From assembly GCF_905475465.1 (NCBI RefSeq), contig NC_062253.1, positions 6,138,001 to 6,202,000 of the forward strand: a stretch of DNA of 64,000 bases, written 5' to 3'. Below are positions 44,481-55,923 of the stretch, piece after piece. The notes below the pieces were generated by a model. It saw only the letters and a program-made list of their open reading frames with translations, was not told where the DNA came from and searched no databases. This stretch comes from Pieris napi. Lineage: Eukaryota; Arthropoda; Insecta; Lepidoptera; Pieridae. Positions within the stretch are counted from its first letter, which is position 1. Each line of letters starts with the position of its first letter. Position numbers and translations under genes: made by a program.

Positions 44481-46987
44481 ACTTGGTTGGTTAAATTTTC
44501 TATTTATCCATTTTTATTTATTATTATTGCTATATAGGTTAATAATATAGTAAATACTGTATATTCGTGTGTAGAAATTAGTAAAGATATATAATTACCA
44601 ATAAATAAACATATATATGTACATTTAATTTGATAAAGAATAACCAAGAAGACCAACTAATAGAAATCTTATTCTGCCCTATAGTATTTATATTTTAAAT
44701 TCCGTAAATGACAAAAAGAGTTAGAAAGCAAGATACAAACAAATTAATCCAAAGTAATTAATTTCTTTTGTCTATTTTAACCGAACAGAGTGCTTAAAAG
44801 GTTGTCGGATCAATTTTTTAATTAAATTTCGAACTTCAGCCTTTGGACAAAATGTTTCAGTATCATTTAGCGATATTGAACGAGGTCGGTTGAATGACCG
44901 ATGAACGATGATTAATTAGCTCATTGGAATCGCAGCCCACCCACCGCTATTCCTCTCACAACCCGCTCCCACTCTTTGGTCAATTATTTTTGACGGCTGA
45001 TATAATTGTATTATTGGTATTAAATGAATGCTTTGTAACTTAAGCATTGAACTTATATTTAAAACATTACCAACACCTAGTTAATATAAAGTAATTTTTA
45101 TTGTATAATTTATTCCTGGATAATATTTAGCTATACATTTTAAATATAATATTAAAAAGAATAAAACTTATATAATACACGCTAATTGTTACTACATTAT
45201 ATATACAAGAAATAAGGTTTCCTACTACTGTTAAATACGTCAACTAATCTAATATAGATTTTATAGTATTTGTTCTTATATTTTTTTTCGAATTTTATCA
45301 AATTATGTGTACTACAGCTCCTTTTAGTACCATGTGTTACAGGAAAGATATGAAAATACATAACTTATATTTTAATAACAGTGTTATAAAATAATAAACG
45401 AGTTATGAAGAGTCATTTGTCATTTTCGAACAACAAGAGCGTTAATTAATTTGATCATTAATTGCGCCAAAACCCGATTCGGACTTCTGGGCCGTTGTGA
45501 GTACGCAAAAGGAAATCAGTCCATTTGTCTTATCTTTGCTATAATAAATAATACATTAATTATTAATACATTTCAAATATGGAAGTTAATAGTTTTTAAA
45601 TTATTGAGCAAAAACAATACTGCATAAGAGAATTATACACATTTACTATAATAGAAAAATAAATATGTACATACCAACTGTAAAATTATGTGTTAAGTTT
45701 ATAGTTTAATTTGGAAATTCACGACTGAAAGAAAAATGGCGCCAAATTCCTTTCGCGCGCTAAAGCCGACGCTGCCACAGAGTACAAATGCAATATACCA
45801 TAGAGATCGTACGTATTTTTTCGCGTTCTACGCGTGAATATAATTTATAGTGTTACCTCCAGTGAATGACGCAGTACGAAAATAATATTACATACATAAT
45901 ATTTCGTCTGCATTTTTTACTAATTTAATTATATATTTTGTTCATAAAGGTTATGCACACGCGGAATGTCTGGAGCAAAGTAATGTTTGTATAGGTACAA
46001 CTAATAAAGCTGTAAAAACAATACGTTATAGAAATAATCTTTGTTATTATATACTTTCCATATGTAATTTCATATATAATTTCATATATGCAATAGGAGT
46101 ATTGAAAACCGATAATTAAGCTATCATTAAAGGGATTTTAAAATCATTATCCCATACTTAGTCGGAGAAATAACCGGGTGAGGTTATGTTAGGTTACTAA
46201 GAGTTAAATCCTTGAATATACCATCAAAAAAATTAAAACTTAATAAAATACAAAAAATAATATAATAATTCATTAAAAGACACAGCGCCATCTACTTAAT
46301 TACAAACAAGACAATAACTATATTTCAACAACAAATTTTTTTCTCCTTAATGTTTAAAATACGTACATATGGTTTTTCTCAATAGTTCTTGCTAGTTATG
46401 TTAGATGTCGCTTTAGCAAATTAGCCAAAATATTTATTTACTGCTCTGTTAAATTGCGCCATCTAGTGACGTCAACCTGAACTACGGTAGCTACGAATTG
46501 CGTTACAACGAAAAGCGTTGACGAAAACGTTGTGGCGCGTAACCAACTTCTTTATCTTTAGATTTATTTGATAGATGGCATTGCATCACACTGTACATAA
46601 TGCAGACTCATATTTTCTTGAGTTTGTCACGAATTCATAGATTTACATAATATTATTACATTTTATATTGAGAATAATTTTTCTAAAAGATAACATATTT
46701 TTACAATAAACATGTGGGTTTATTGATACGTTTACTTTTTCGACAAATAAAATTTGTTTCATATCATTTTTAGACAGCAATGGGTTTTCAATTTGTAGAT
46801 GAGTATCGACAAGCCTGCGGGCTTTTACAATTTGTTAGATGTTTCTGTATTGTTACGTTAAGTGGATTGTATCCAGTGAAACGAAATCATCCCTATTGTG
46901 TTGAAATGTATTTTATTTTAAAATAACAAAGGATAGGTCTTGTCTTTGGTTTCGGTATGAAAATATGGTATTTTGGGGAGTATTGTA
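44481..46987. other. no gene seen, 2.5 kb
   Basis: The longest stretch without a matched repeat in the second half. CpG-richer points are 45735-45840 (GCGCCAAATTCCTTTCGCGC, ACGTATTTTTTCGCGTTCTA) and 46440-46550 (GCGCCATCTAGTGACGTCAA). Neither has a frame or a splice pair that I could support. Confidence 0.5.
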
Positions 46988-47036
46988 AAACTAGCAAAAC
47001 TTTTAATAGCCTATCTATTAAAAGTTTTGCTAGTTT
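46988..47036. repeat. perfect 22-bp hairpin, 5-base loop
   Basis: AAACTAGCAAAACTTTTAATAG, cctat, then the exact inverse. Pairing continues imperfectly for several bases outside. AT-rich. Confidence 0.9.
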
Positions 47037-47390
47037 ATAATAGTTATAACATAAAAGCAAGGCATCGTTTATAACAATTACTCTTAGTCAAAGTTTGTTA
47101 TTTTGCTAAAACAATCCAGTGACGTTATAGCCCTTTGCCCTCAGATTGCTATTCCTTTATCATTCTTGTTTATAGACCAATAGACGATCAGCCGTTTAGG
47201 CTTGACGCCCCTCGTCGATTAGATCGTTGGCGTGCCTAATTTCTTAAGATTCTTCGTTTTCAATTAGATTAGCTTCGATTATAAGAAAATCATTAGGGCT
47301 AGGGTTCGTACCTTAGAATAGCTGAATCTGTATTTTTCCAAGAAGATCAGTGTTTTAGGCGAAACTACACTTAAGTAGTTGGTTTTATTC
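47037..47390. other. no gene seen
   Basis: No supported gene or matched repeat. Confidence 0.4.
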
Positions 47391-47825
47391 GGATAAAAAA
47401 TATTCGGATCCAACGTCAAATCTGTGCTGCTCTATGGGTGTGACACGTGGAAGGTCACCAAAGACATCTCGCATCGACTCCAAGCCTTCATCAACCGCTG
47501 CCTTCACCGTATTCTGGGCCGAAAAGATATCTAACGAGCTACTTTGGGAACGGCGCCGAGAAACCCCGATTAGCCAGCAGATCAAGCGACGCAAGTGGAA
47601 TTGGATAGGCCATACACTCCGAAGGGATCCCAATCATATTCCTAAGCAGGCGCTTGATTGGAACCCGCAAGGAAGAGTGGCCATCCCAGGCAAACCTAGC
47701 GCCGTACAGTTGCAGATGAGGCAAAGAGAGCCGGAAAGACTTGCAGCCAGGTGAAATACGAGGCTCAAGACCGAACACGATGGAGACTCACTGTGGACCT
47801 TCTGCCCCATCTAGGGGTTATAGGA
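47391..47825 (+). pseudogene. LINE ORF2 C-terminal relic (RTE-like)
   Basis: Three frames in series. First: SVLLYGCDTWKVTKDI and RLQAFINRCLHRILGRKDI to a stop at about 47535. Second: SNELLWERRRETPISQQ, KRRKWNWIGHTLRRDPNH, LDWNPQGR. Third: VKYEAQDRTRWRLTVDLLPH. This is the region after the reverse transcriptase domain of an endonuclease-type LINE. The shifts show it is dead. Same family as 32045-32322; opposite-strand frames here are shadows. Confidence 0.8.
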
Positions 47826-47999
47826 TATTGTTATAGGATAAAGGATATGATATTTTAAAAGAGTACCGAGAGTTTTTTACGCCGGCTTTTTCTCTCGGCC
47901 TACACCCTCTGTCTTCTTTGCCGATGAGTAGGCTCTACAAATTCAAATTTAATGACGTGGAATAAGTGATACATGTATCTTATGTTCCTTAATAAACAT

Positions 48000-48467
48000 A
48001 TTTTATTAAGTCAAGTTGGTTTTATCTACACTAATATTATAAAGAGGAAAACTTTGTTTGTTTGTTTGTTTGTTTGATTGTAATGAATAGGCTCATAAAC
48101 TACTGGACCGATTTTAAAAATTCTTTCACCGTTCGAAAGCTACATTATCCACGAGTAATATAGGCTATATTTAATTTTGAACAAAAATACGGTTCCGTAA
48201 GATATTAGGGTTTTTCGGACACAAGGTGTAAAAAATCAACCAAAAAAGTTACTCATTTTGCGTACCCTGCCTAAACTATTAAAGATAGAACCATAAAATG
48301 TTCTAAGTAATTGTAGATCTTATAAATATCTACAAAAAAGTCCGCGACACACTATACCTATCTATGTCGAGTTAGGCACAATAACCATAAATGATATTAT
48401 GACATGGCAAAACGGCGTTTGCCGGATCAGCTAGTTTATGAATAAAACCAACTTGACTTAATAAAAT
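48000..48467. repeat. 25-bp perfect inverted repeat split by a Helitron
   Basis: 48000-48024 (ATTTTATTAAGTCAAGTTGG plus TTTTA) is the exact inverse of 48443-48467. Without the Helitron (48025-48434) the arms would be separated by only TTTATGAA. The insertion point is the A/T step at the base of that loop. Confidence 0.9.
48025..48434 (+). mobile_element. non-autonomous Helitron-like element, 410 bp
   Basis: Begins TCTACACTAATATTATAAAG after A and ends GGATCAGCTAG before T. The 3' hairpin is GGCAAAAC..GTTTGCC. A (GTTT)n run lies at 48056-48077. It contains the blocks AACTACTGGACCGATTTTAA and TCCGCGACACACTATACCTA known to me from lepidopteran Helitrons. Both borders are intact, so this may be a recent copy. 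Confidence 0.85.
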
Positions 48468-48976
48468 AAAATAAAAGTGTGTCAGCTAAGCGATTCCACG
48501 AGTAAGGCTAGTATAAATTCCAATAGTACATTTTAGTATTAAATCACAGAAATATACCAAGAAATATGCTTATATAAGGTGAAGTAACACGTGATTCGTG
48601 AATGTTCAGAGTAAAATATATGAGCCGCGAGTATTGCCATGCCCAGTCAGGTGAAAGGCTTTCGAGTTCGATGAGCGAACAAATTTGTTTCTAGGATCGC
48701 AGAACTATTCGATTGTGTCCAGGAAATAGGCGAACATTACATCTGTTTATCATTATTATATTACTGTTGATATTATATTAGTCTCGGTAGAGTAGGCTAG
48801 ATTTTGCGCTGTACTTTTAGTTGGAGGAAACTTAACAATATTTTTTTGAATTTTATTTCTGCTAAACTTATTTGTTACCACTTGATTTTTTAGCCATTCG
48901 TCAAAGGGGTGTGTCGTATATTGTGTTTACTAAAATCTTCATTGGTCTCTGTCAAATTTGTCGTTGAAATAGTGTT
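48468..48976. other. no gene seen
   Basis: No supported gene or matched repeat. Confidence 0.45.
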
Positions 48977-49052
48977 AGTAAGTTTTAATTGCCAAAGACA
49001 ATTAAAACTTACTAAATATACAATATTATTATGAATATTCATAATAATATTG
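48977..49052. repeat. two adjacent palindromes
   Basis: 48977-48991 AGTAAGTTTTAATTG pairs with 48999-49013. 49021-49052 is a perfect 32-bp palindrome centred on AATATT. CAAAGACAAT (48993-49002) also pairs with ATTGTCTTTG (49049-49058), allowing an alternative fold. Confidence 0.9.
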
Positions 49053-49389
49053 TCTTTGAGCAAGACGTCGCGACAAATGCCTCTGTTAAAACACAATAAA
49101 TTTATATAATAATAAATTAGAATAAAAGAGATATACATATAGGTTAATAGAATTCAGTTTACTTATAAAGCGTCCTGATATTTAGTAGAATTATTGGAGA
49201 AGGGCAACATTATAATCAGTTAGATCACTGAAATAACTTGCCTGGTTGACGTCGGTGACTTAAACTTAAATATTTTAATCACAGTACAGTTTATTTTATA
49301 TAACAGTAAGTTTGATTATTGTATATTTTTCAGTGTTACTTATAATTTTTTTTATGTTGATTGGGTTACACTTTACCCTTAGTATTTAT
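49053..49389. other. no gene seen
   Basis: No supported gene or matched repeat. Confidence 0.4.
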
Positions 49390-49475
49390 TTTTTAGGTTT
49401 TCCTTAGGCAACCCTAGTAGCCTGGAAGAGATCGATAAGGCCGCTCGTAGCATCCCTAATAAATAATGATCTTTG
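49390..49475 (+). repeat. LINE 3'-untranslated region (family 2)
   Basis: AGCCTGGAAGAGATCGATAA then GGCCGCTCGTAGCATCCCTA and an AATAAATAA end. Plus-strand counterpart of 13560-13700. Confidence 0.6.
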
Positions 49476-49794
49476 TTTTTATTTTAGTATCACGAAGTTT
49501 AAATAAAAATAAATATTTTTGATTTCAGCCGCAATTTCAGAATGTAAAATCTAGTGGCCTTCCTTGGAAATTGCGGCGCGTCAGCAGCACCACAGAATCC
49601 TTGTGGAGTGACGTGCTTATAAACCTGGATGTTTTTGTAAAATGTAAATATTTTTAATACAAGTATTTGCGTCGTAACATTTTTTTTATTACATAGTAGG
49701 CGTTATTTCTTAATTTATAAGCCCTAAAACAACGTGAATGCTTAAAAGAAGAATGACGTCACAAATTTTACACACATATACATCAATTAGGTAT
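49476..49794. other. no gene seen; CRE at 49754
   Basis: TGACGTCA at 49754-49761. 49540-49625 is GC-richer (TTGCGGCGCGTCAGCAGCAC) but unassigned. Confidence 0.4.
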
Positions 49795-49975
49795 ATCTCA
49801 CAATGTTCGTTCCCATACTCCTCCGAAACGGCTCGAACGATTCTTATGAAATTTTTTATGCAAATTCAGTAAGTCTGAGAATCGGCTACTATCTTTCAAA
49901 ACCTTGACAACTTTTTTGTTTTTATATTTGATACAGCATACCAAAATACATGCAATCCCTAATTTTCACGCCTCT
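49795..49975 (+). mobile_element. Helitron-like fragment, 3'-truncated
   Basis: CTCACAATGTTCGTTCCCAT, ACTCCTCCGAAACGGCTCGA and AAGTCTGAGAATCGGCTACT match the 5' half of 56617-57024. It stops at a SINE junction. Confidence 0.6.
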
Positions 49976-50310
49976 GGCTGTGCACCAATGGAACTGTCTT
50001 TCTATGTGCGCAATTCAAGTGAACGGTAAAACTAAACATTCTAAGGAAACCGCCATGTCTCATACCCAAAAATGTATAAAGGCCGATTTACATTATCATT
50101 AGTGTTTAGGAGAGTGCTTTTGGATAGTACTTTAGTTGAAACATGTAAACGCTACTTGCTTTAGTAAACGCTACGCTAAAGAACTTGCCTTTCAAGTTGT
50201 ACTAAAGCACTCTCCTAAACACTAAGATAATGTAAATCGGCCTTAACATGTTTACACATTACGTGTAGCGTCTATGTCTGACCCGTTGCAGCGCCACTAC
50301 ATTGTTTATT
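49976..50310 (+). mobile_element. SINE interrupted by a MITE
   Basis: 49976-50076 is SINE body (GGCTGTGCACCAATGGAACT, TAAGGAAACCGCCATGTCTC). After the MITE the SINE 3' end appears (TTGCAGCGCCACTAC, to about 50301). The MITE borders carry TAA on both sides, so the MITE landed in or beside the SINE. Confidence 0.6.
50080..50243. mobile_element. 164-bp MITE with TAA target duplication
   Basis: Inverted ends AGGCCGATTTACATTATC and its inverse, nearly palindromic throughout (GTGTTTAGGAGAGTGCTTT is also mirrored). TAA lies at 50077-50079 and 50244-50246. The 3-bp TAA target fits PIF/Harbinger-type transposition. Non-coding. Confidence 0.85.
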
Positions 50311-51388
50311 ATTCGGTTATAAAAATTTTGGGGGTTTAGCATCAATCAAAAGAGATTAATTTCCCAACATATCGAGAGATAAACAGTAATCGTGGTTAGC
50401 GAGAGATGTTCAAATGAATCTGACAGGTAATACTATTTGATATTATGATTAGTATCTATTGAAACATTGGGTTAATATGGTATTTCAATAGTTGTAGCTT
50501 AAACGTACTAAAACAACCAATTAATAACTACTACTGAAGGTATTTTAAAAATATTTTTGGAACCGGTAAAAAACAAAATGAATAAATCATTAATTGAGTC
50601 TATCATCAAAATCTGTTGTTCTATCAAACATGGTTATTTAAAATTACTAAAAACTAAAGAGCTACGCTAGATGCTGTCTGCCCCACCTGGTGGAAGTAGG
50701 GCTTTAGATCAAGTAAGTCAAAAAGCCATATTGACATTTTCGTATTTAATGCCATAGCTTAAAAGCTTTAAAAAAGCTCAAATTAATATTTTTTTTAGCT
50801 TTTAAGTAATAGATATTTGCTTCTCCTCAACGTGGTTATAAATTTATGCTTGCCTATTGTATGTACAGATTGTATTGTCTTCAGACAAGGACCTCTCTAG
50901 GTAATAATGAAGTCCCTCGTACTGAGTTGAGTATCCTCTAAGTACACTCAGCAGCGAGATTGAAGAGAGAAATAAACAGTAGTTAGTCCGTGGATTCGTT
51001 AAACTTAAAGTTTTATTTGATAACGTATATGTTTTGTCGCAATTTTGTTAAAATATAAGTCACTATAGCGCATGTTAAATATTTAAATTTGTGGTTTTAA
51101 GTTGCGTATAAATCGAAGGAATTATACTCACATAATATATTTAATAAAATATGCGTGAATTATACAATTTAGAAAATTACAGATAGAGGACGCAAAACTT
51201 AAAACTTATTTAGGTAGTCTACTCATAGCTTTCTACTCATTCTCTTTAAAGTATTGATGTTTTAAATAATAACAAAAGAATTGCGAAAAACATAAACTGT
51301 AGAACACTTGGCCAACAAACTCAACTATTAAACTATTATTAGGCATACGATAGGTACACAACAACATGCGACTTTAAGATAAAAAAAA
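50311..51388. other. no gene seen
   Basis: A short trace of the LINE end CTGCCCCACCTGGTGGAAGT lies at 50676; the rest is unassigned AT-rich DNA. Confidence 0.45.
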
Positions 51389-51605
51389 CTAGGCGCTACA
51401 TAGCCTCTTAATAGGCCAGTAGTAGGTACCTACTTCTATTCCTAATACACGCCGTCGTTTTTTGGATCCAAGGCATGCCGGCTTCGATAACGATAACGAT
51501 ATACCTTCAGCGCTTAAAGGCGCACATACAATGAAAGGTCTTTTGATGCACAGCCTGTTTCGAAGGTACGACATAAGGGTTTTGATTTCCTTGCTTAACC
51601 ACCCA
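51389..51605 (-). mobile_element. tRNA-derived SINE, decayed
   Basis: AGGCGCTACATAGCCTCTTA (SINE 3' end reversed), ACACGCCGTCGTTTTTTGGA, CCAAGGCATGCCGGCTTCGA and AAAGGCGCACATACAATGAA. The long minus-strand frame across it (51389-51742) is fortuitous. Confidence 0.65.
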
Positions 51606-52329
51606 ACGTCGCTTTTTTTATGATAAACTCTATATATTACAAATCCAAAAATCCTACAAATGTTAACTACAGAAAGAAGGCGTAAGAGCCATCTTACGCC
51701 TTTACCAATAACAATTATTGCAATAAAATAAAATAAAAACATTTAATTGCATATGTGTATTTCTTAATCTCCTAATGTCATTTATTTTTATTGTATTATT
51801 TATATTCTCTTTTATAATTTTAATGTTTCCCTTAAATTGTTGTGCACATGCATCTACATATTATTATGTTTTTTGTATGTTATGTGTTCTCTAAGTATCT
51901 ATACGTGATTATAGTGTGCCTTTTTAAAATCAACAAACAAACCAAACACAATCCTCGTACTCTGATAAAGTATAATTATGGAATGAAAATATTATTCAAT
52001 TAATTTAGAATTATTGAACAGCAGTGATTTATTTTAGTCGATTCTGTACTAAATAATTCGCCAAGATATGTAAAACGCATGCTTATTTTAATGAGACAAT
52101 CACGGACCAAGGAATAAGTTTATCGATCAAAGTCGATAAAGCCATTTGCCAAGTAAATACACGGGGGATTAGCCCGAGCTAGACTGAAACTCGAGCAAAC
52201 TAATTCCTATCGAAGTCTTAGCAAGCGGATTATGTGTCAATGACTACATTTACACTGCACTCGGCTAAGAAAAGTTTCGATCTTGATTGTATTACAAGAT
52301 GATTAGTTAAGAAATCCAAACTGACGGAG
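51606..52329. other. no gene seen
   Basis: No supported gene or matched repeat. Confidence 0.45.
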
Positions 52330-52740
52330 AACGAACATTTTTACACGCTTTATATTAGCTTCACCTGTATGTATGTAACCGACTCCTTCGGACTCGATTT
52401 TGACCCGCTTTTAACGGACAGATTTAATTCAGACTTTGCGCACCTGTCAAAGATCGATGACAATGCAATAATCCGAAAAAAAATGAAAAAAATTTAACTA
52501 AAAAATAAAAATAGTTAAAAAAAACTAAAAAACACGCTTTTAAAGCACATCAAACTAAAAAGTGAAAAATAATTCCTAATTTAGGCTGAAAATGGTAATG
52601 AACAAAAAATACTGGTATTATTGTGAAAAAGCGTGGGGCGCTCTGTCCCATATTTTTCGTCTATCGAGCAACCCACGCTTTTTCACAATAATACCAGTAT
52701 TTTTTGTTTCTTTTTCACAATAATACCAGTGTTTAGTTTT
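52330..52740 (+). repeat. lepidopteran-type repeat with 37-bp perfect hairpin
   Basis: 52340-52490 (CTTCACCTGTATGTATGTAA, CGACTCCTTCGGACTCGATT, AACGGACAGATTTAATTCAG) is a repeat known to me from moth genomes. At 52601-52637 AACAAAAAATACTGGTATTA and the next 17 bases are exactly inverted at 52672-52708 around a 34-base loop. A third partial arm, CTTTTTCACAATAATACCAG, follows in direct orientation at 52710-52730. Confidence 0.7.
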
Positions 52741-53159
52741 TTTTAACTATTATTTATTTATTACTCATGTTCTTACATTTCATACCTTCAGAGTTTAGCA
52801 ATTTATTAGTTGGTATTTTTCAATGGTTATTTAAGATACAATATATAAAGCAATCGTGGATGGTGAGATCGGGTTGGGTAGGCCATATCGTAGATACCAG
52901 GACTGGATAAATCCTCCTGCATTACTACTAATAGTAAAGAAGGGACCCATAACCGACGAGAATGAACGGTAAATGTCATGAAAGTGGATAAAGGGAGACC
53001 GTGATCTCTGCCTACCCCTTCGGGAAAAGAGTGTGATAATATAAATAATAAATATTTTAGATGCTTTTTGATTTATCATCATCACCCGTACTCTAACCAA
53101 ACATAATAATATAAACGAAACATATAATTTCCTTTATTTAAATTGCATGTTATTTACAA
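52741..53159. other. no gene seen
   Basis: 52855-53040 is GC-richer (GAGATCGGGTTGGGTAGGCC, AAGGGAGACCGTGATCTCTG) and underlies an 89-codon minus frame. It may be an old repeat; not assigned. Confidence 0.4.
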
Positions 53160-53310
53160 TTTCTTTCAAATTCAAAAATCATTTAATCATATAGGTAACA
53201 ATGTACACTTATGATCGTCAAAAAAAAGAAATGTATATGAAATGCTTCTAACTTTACATTTAGTGCCAGTTCTCAAATCAAGGGCGTAGAACGGAAGAGA
53301 AGTTTTGCGA
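53160..53310 (-). repeat. dispersed repeat C
   Basis: ATCATTTAATCATATAGGTA, GTACACTTATGATCGTCAAA, AGTGCCAGTTCTCAAATCAA and GGGCGTAGAACGGAAGAGAA. Confidence 0.7.
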
Positions 53311-53924
53311 TTTTTACGATTGTTTAATAATAACTCTAAACTAACAAACTTGGTAATAAAAAACAAACCAAAAATGCAATTACTACTCATACCTATTCGT
53401 ACGAAAAACGAACTTCTGCGTAACGTAAAGTAAAAATTTAATATTCATTTTAATTTCGCGTAATGGAAGAAACAATCAGATGAAATTTCAGCGATTGTTG
53501 AGATGTGATATCCGACCATCATGATAAATTCATGTATTTGCGAATACCCGCAGCATATTTTCTATTAGGGCTGGCTCTTTCATTTTTATATAACAACTGA
53601 GTTTTGGCATTTTATTGAACTAGTAGTATTATACTGAGGCACAACGTTTGCAACTCTACAAAGTACGACCTCATATGAAATACTGCTAACATCTCTAAGC
53701 CGGTGCTTCCAAGCATCTTTCTTTTGACCAAGTTCAGCGAAGAGCTTGTCGAATTGTCAATCTCCAATGTTTTCCCATCAGTGCAGCGGCTCGATTCTCT
53801 CTCTCTCTCTACGTAGAGACATTGTGTCTCTATGCCTATTCTATAAAATGTACTATGGACAGTGTTGGTGGAGCTCTTACCTGGGAGATACGACATCCAA
53901 ATATTAAAAAAAAAGCATACTCCT
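53311..53924. other. no gene seen; (CT)n at 53797
   Basis: A short (CT)n tract (53797-53810) is followed by TACGTAGAGACATTGTGTCTC. The 105-codon minus-strand frame (53612-53929) has no recognisable content. Confidence 0.4.
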
Positions 53925-54010
53925 CTCAAAGGCCGGCAACGGATCCACTAAAATGGGTGTCCATGGGCTGCGATGACTGCCCGTAGGCTCATTTACCCCT
54001 ATCCTATAAA
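53925..54010 (-). repeat. high-copy repeat B, fragment
   Basis: AAAGGCCGGCAACGGATCCA, GGGTGTCCATGGGCTGCGAT and GGCTCATTTACCCCTA. Confidence 0.55.
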
Positions 54011-54644
54011 AAAAACAGAGTAAAGCTAGTAATAAGTTTGTAGGTATTTAGTAGTCAAGTAGAAGCTTAGGATTAGTATGATGGTATAAAACCTGCAATT
54101 ATCAATATTAAAAAAACGCAGTGTACGGTATCCATCAATAGCTTTCATGGTGTCAAACACAGTTAATAGTGTTCGTAAAAAAATAATCAATACTTTTCTA
54201 AATTAAATACATTTTTTTTTTCAGAAAAAAAAAAACAATCATACATAAAATCAAAGAAGGTTTAATATATGTATAAAAATATTAGTCAACCCTGCAATGA
54301 ATCAATATAATGGCCGATAATTTCGGTAAAAGCCACTCTATGAAAACCATTTACGAGCTACGTCAATCTGACAAATTAATCTCACATTGAAATTATTCGC
54401 GAGTATAACTCAAACTCAGCAATATACTACACTTGCTGACTGCAATTTCCCTTGGTTATTAACAACTGGGATTTATGGGAGGAAAATCTTGATTGGTATT
54501 TATTACTATGCAATATGGTACTTATTTTACTACGTAATGTACTTTAGTATTACTTTGAAGATTTCACCTCAATCATACGATAAACTCCCTGTTTAAACTA
54601 ATTCATTTTTCTTTGTGCACAACTATCACTATCTCGGAATTTAA
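54011..54644. other. no gene seen
   Basis: No supported gene or matched repeat; the 69-codon frame at 54387 is unassigned. Confidence 0.4.
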
Positions 54645-54735
54645 AAGTAAATATCTTGAGGAAATCACTGCATGTCTTAGACCTGACAATTAACATGTGT
54701 CACCTGGATGTCTTTAAAACAAAAATGATCAAGGT
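54645..54735 (+). repeat. SINE fragment
   Basis: TATCTTGAGGAAATCACTGC, ATGTCTTAGACC and AAAAATGATCAAGG are decayed SINE body. Confidence 0.45.
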
Positions 54736-54784
54736 AACATGCATCGCAAGATTGTTATCATCATACTTTAAATTATATTAATTA

Positions 54785-55193
54785 CTAGCTGGCCTTGCGA
54801 ACATCGTACCGCCTAACAGTCGATTCTTTATATTTTTTAATACTTATTCTGCTATTTGGGACACCGGTCTATCTAGTAAGATAAAAAAAAGAAAGTTGAT
54901 AATACAACAAATACATTATGTCAAAAAATAAAAATTTACCTTCCCGGAACCCCTCCACTAACACTTGAACTTTCAAATTGCCTTTAAATATTATTACGAA
55001 TATTTTGTATGGGAATATAGAAAAGTTTTGTTTTTAGACTTTTTCACTCAATTTTTTTTATTTTTTCTCTCCGTAAGAACCATCCTCGTACTTCAAGGAA
55101 TATTATAAAAAAAGAATCAGACAAATCGGTCAAGCCGTTTTCATGTTATGTCGTGACAACGGAAAACGGGTTTCATTTTTATATATATATAGA
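54785..55193 (-). mobile_element. non-autonomous Helitron-like element
   Basis: On the minus strand it begins TCTATATATATATAAAAATG after A and ends GGCCAGCTAG before T (plus 54785). Closely matches 3113-3541 in reverse. 409 bp; both borders intact. Confidence 0.8.
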
Positions 55194-55552
55194 TTAATCC
55201 AATTTCGTAACATTTGACTATTTAAGTCACGAATAAATCAATACGTTACGTTTTTAGCGACATTTTTTGACTAAATCGGCTTAATAGTAAATGAACAGAA
55301 TTAGCAATTAAAATATTTATCTGATACGTAAAAATACACGTCCTAAAACTTAATTTAGAATTCCAATAAGTACGAGTAAATTCATTAAAGTTAAACAAAG
55401 TTAGTTAATCTCTTAGGATAAGATTCAGTAACAAGACTTATGTATGCCTCCTACATGTCATAAATACATTAGATTCGAGATATATGGAAGTCAGTATAAG
55501 CGCTACATAACGGTTCTGAGATATATAAAGAAAGGAATTATAAAAAAGGGTC

Positions 55553-55923
55553 GTGTACTTATGTACGCGCGTAAGAAGTTATACTTCTTTGGCATTATTA
55601 AAAATAGTTTCTATTGCATGCAAATAATTAATTACAATTAAATAATCAAAGACTGGAAAAGGAGTCATTATAGTCAATAAAGTTTAGTTTACATTTGAAA
55701 TATTAAATAAATAAATATTTATTATTATTCTCTTACATTAAGTGTAACATAAATTCTATTATTATTCGAATGTTGTTTTTTAATTATGTCCAATGCCGTA
55801 GCATCATCCGTGGGCAACTTCATTCTGTTAATTTTGGGTCACGGTGCGCGCGCATCGTATAATTTTACTCTCATCAATTTTTCATAACGCGTCTAAAGAA
55901 GTATAACTACAAAAATACTAATA
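55553..55923 (+). repeat. repeat F, copy 2
   Basis: Matches 15430-15783 almost throughout (GCATGCAAATAATTAATTAC, CTGGAAAAGGAGTCATTATA, TGCCGTAGCATCATCCGTGG, GGTGCGCGCGCATCGTAT). The left end keeps a complete GAAGTTATACTTCTTTGG hairpin that is damaged in copy 1. The flanking 65-codon frame is incidental. Confidence 0.7.

Noticed and set aside
51389..51742. 117-codon minus-strand frame as a gene
   Set aside because: About half of it runs through a decayed SINE copy; no domain is seen.
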